From positions 493,824-557,823 of the forward strand of contig NZ_VZZZ01000002.1 of the NCBI RefSeq assembly GCF_009193265.1: a stretch of DNA of 64,000 nucleotides, in the 5' to 3' direction. A program made the translations under genes and the position numbers. The stretch comes from Marinobacter changyiensis. Its GTDB lineage: Bacteria > Pseudomonadota > Gammaproteobacteria > Pseudomonadales > Oleiphilaceae. The notes under the pieces were generated by a model. The model searched no databases and had not been told where the DNA came from. It was given only the letters and a program-made list of their open reading frames with translations. Shown one piece after another: positions 62,647 through 64,000 of the stretch (position 1 is its first letter; every line of letters begins with the position of its first letter).

Positions 62647-62948
62647 GAAATACCTCATGTTATCAGGCCGCGAATAGCTGGGCGCCAATGATCTGCAGTT
62701 TTTTGATGTTGCTGCTCTGGTTTATGGGTTTTAGCGAAAGTTGTGCCAGGAATTGGGTTATTTGGGGTTTTTGATAGTTGTTGACGGGTGTTTACGATGT
62801 TGCTTGGGGGAGGCCGCGAAAGTGCGGGTATGCTCCCGGACAAAACACGTGTGTTTTTGACCGTCCGGGAGCATGCCCGCACTTTCGCGCCTCGCTTGCT
62901 GGAGTGATAACGTAGTTTGGGATTGGGCAGTAAAAATAAAAACGGCCG
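62544..62948. repeat. Duplicated segment, copy B
   Basis: Counterpart of 61262-61672. On its left it contains the truncated gene start, in the middle the long hairpin (62815-62889), and on its right it meets the intact flagellin terminator. Copy B therefore keeps the flagellin side of the ancestral junction, whereas copy A keeps the TPR-gene side. Confidence 0.85.
62815..62889. repeat. Long hairpin element, copy B
   Basis: 27-base arms (62815-62841 and 62863-62889), all paired with a single T-G mismatch/wobble, around a 21-base loop whose core AAAACACGTGTGTTTT is itself nearly palindromic. It is more perfect than copy A. No T run, no open frame; it lies about 45 bases beyond the flagellin terminator. 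Confidence 0.88.
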
Positions 62949-62962
62949 GCGATGGCCGACCG
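62932..62962 (-). terminator. Flagellin gene terminator
   Basis: On the - strand CGGTCGGC / GCCGGCCG (62955-62962 with 62943-62950, one G-U pair), loop CATC, followed by a T run (62942 down to 62932). It is 21 bases after the flagellin stop. Confidence 0.9.
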
Positions 62963-62982
62963 TTTCCTTCTTTCTGTCAAGT

Positions 62983-64000
62983 TTAGCCCTGCAGCAACTG
63001 CAACACCTGCTGCGGCCGCGCATTGGCCTGGGCCAGTACCGACAGGCCAGCCTGCTGCAGCACCTGAGTGCGGGCCAGTTCGGCGGACTCGGCTGCGAAG
63101 TCGGCATCGCGGATTCGGCTGTTGGCGGCCGAGAGGTTTTCTGAGGTTGTTGCCAGGTTCGCTATAGTGGACTCAAAGCGATTCTGCACGGCACCCAGCT
63201 CCGCTCGGAAGCCGTTGATTTTGTCGATGGCGTAGTCAATAGAAACCATTGCCTCGTCAGCACCGTCTGGCGTTGAAATGTTTGTGTCGTTGAGCGAAAC
63301 GGTGTTGGCGGCAGCGGTAAAAGTGTCTACCAGGTCAATTTCATTGGTCAGAGGGTCGCCATCAAGGTCAGCTTTAATATCGACATCGATATCCCCGCCA
63401 AATTGAGATGAGAAGACGATGTCTTTGTTGGTTCTGTCCAGGTTCGCCTTTACACCGGTGTCGTTCGACTGAGCGTTGATGTTTCCGACCAGGTCGTTCA
63501 ACGACGTAATGTTGTCAGAAGAGAACGACACTCCGTTGATGTTGAAGTCGACGGTGGTTTTTTGGTTAGTGTCGAAGTAAGCGGCCAAGTCACCACCTGT
63601 GGCGCTGAAGCTTTGGGTAAAGTTGGTTGGGGTGCCAGCGCTATCCGTCAGATCAAGAATAACCGAAACCGGTTCGCCTGTGCTGTTCGTGAAGACCAGC
63701 GTGTCATCCGCAGTTTCTGACACGGTGATGCCACTGGCGGCGATGGCGGTCTCAAGATCACCAGCGAGGCTCGCTAGGTCGCCTGGAGTGGTGCTGGCAC
63801 CTGTATAGGCAGTACCGTCTATTGTGACTGAATAGTTGACGTTTCCAGTATAATCGAGCCCCAGTGCGTTAGATTCGGTATTAAAAGGCGCGTCCTGGCC
63901 AGCGAATCCGCTGGTCTTCCCCAGAGTCGCTCCCAGCTGGCTCCCCCGAGAATCCAGCCCGCTAATACCAATTGTCTCACCGGCATTAGCACCTACCTGG
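62983..64000 (-). CDS. Flagellin, C-terminal part (gene continues past right edge)
   Basis: The frame is open from the window edge to the TAA at 62983, giving the last 339 residues. The left-hand end carries the conserved flagellin C-terminal D0/D1 helices: SIDYAIDKINGFRAELGAVQNRFESTIANLATTSENLSAANSRIRDADFAAESAELARTQVLQQAGLSVLAQANARPQQVLQLLQG. The right-hand part (VGANAGETIGISGLDSRGSQLGATLGK...) is the central surface-exposed region with repeated NFTQSFSATGGDLAAYF-type modules. The conserved N-terminal helices lie outside the window. The many Ser/Thr in the central part would allow glycosylation. Frame intact. Its start and promoter cannot be seen. Confidence 0.96.
   Translation of the reverse strand, partial: QVGANAGETIGISGLDSRGSQLGATLGKTSGFAGQDAPFNTESNALGLDYTGNVNYSVTIDGTAYTGASTTPGDLASLAGDLETAIAASGITVSETADDTLVFTNSTGEPVSVILDLTDSAGTPTNFTQSFSATGGDLAAYFDTNQKTTVDFNINGVSFSSDNITSLNDLVGNINAQSNDTGVKANLDRTNKDIVFSSQFGGDIDVDIKADLDGDPLTNEIDLVDTFTAAANTVSLNDTNISTPDGADEAMVSIDYAIDKINGFRAELGAVQNRFESTIANLATTSENLSAANSRIRDADFAAESAELARTQVLQQAGLSVLAQANARPQQVLQLLQG

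Noticed and set aside
61541-62889. Reading the paired hairpins as a CRISPR or integron attC array
   Set aside because: There are only two copies 1.2 kb apart, with no regular spacers, no cas or integrase gene, and no attC R/L box pattern.
62655-63107. 150-codon open frame on the - strand beside flagellin
   Set aside because: It overlaps the conserved flagellin C-terminus in another frame and runs through the terminator and long hairpin; a shadow of the real gene.

Overview
The window looks like chromosome of a marine, moderately salt-tolerant gammaproteobacterium, most likely Marinobacter or a close relative. The reasons are the moderately high GC, the thrS-infC-rpmI-rplT-pheST-ihfA order, the DUF1329/YCF48/RND cassette, several TRAP transporters, a TeaA-like ectoine-binding protein, VolA-type surface lipase and acylase lipoproteins, and polar-flagellum-style flagellin at the right edge. 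This assignment is inference from gene content and protein resemblance; no database was searched.

Layout. 1-5.5 kb: end of an unknown gene, then a DUF1329 protein, a YCF48-repeat protein and an RND exporter. 5.6-9.3 kb: a TAXI-type TRAP uptake system. 9.3-17.0 kb: the translation cluster thrS-infC-rpmI-rplT-pheS-pheT-ihfA-merR-like followed by tRNA-Pro(GGG); the thrS leader carries two hairpins whose loops read as threonine anticodons. 17.3-19.1 kb: periplasmic PQQ sugar dehydrogenase and a small cytochrome c. 19.1-24.4 kb: a glycine-betaine ABC transporter diverging from a BCCT carrier. 24.4-27.7 kb: a three-gene operon (retropepsin-like lipoprotein, 7TM inactive transglutaminase, ATP-grasp ligase). 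28.0-33.4 kb: rmuC, a secreted hypothetical protein, an AraC regulator, a CoA-transferase/racemase and the remains of a diguanylate cyclase. 33.5-42.3 kb: two tandem penicillin-acylase lipoproteins convergent with a large VolA-like lipase. 42.6-46.6 kb: enoyl-CoA hydratase, class I fumarase, SelO. 46.7-51.6 kb: glycerate kinase, phosphatase, glucosyl-3-phosphoglycerate synthase and a GH13 phosphorylase, which together form a complete glucosylglycerate cycle. 52.1-55.7 kb: teaABCD-like ectoine TRAP system. 55.7-59.3 kb: diguanylate cyclase, a receiver/CheC-like regulator and exonuclease I. 59.4-64.0 kb: a TPR/methyltransferase-like protein, a Phd-VapC toxin-antitoxin module framed by a duplicated 410-bp segment with a long hairpin, and the 3' part of a flagellin gene.

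Theme. Five separate blocks between 19 and 56 kb (betaine ABC, BCCT, retropepsin/ligase operon, glucosylglycerate cycle, ectoine TRAP) are all plausible osmoadaptation functions. The betaine/BCCT divergent region and the tea leader share a GGTTACA-N5/6-GTAACA motif. In all three binding-protein-dependent transport operons a strong hairpin lies just after the binding-protein gene, as expected if binding protein is made in excess over the membrane parts.

Most unusual item: the flagellin-proximal duplication (about 61.26-62.96 kb). Two copies of a 25-27 bp hairpin differ by a compensatory base-pair change and flank a toxin-antitoxin pair and a truncated copy of the neighbouring gene.
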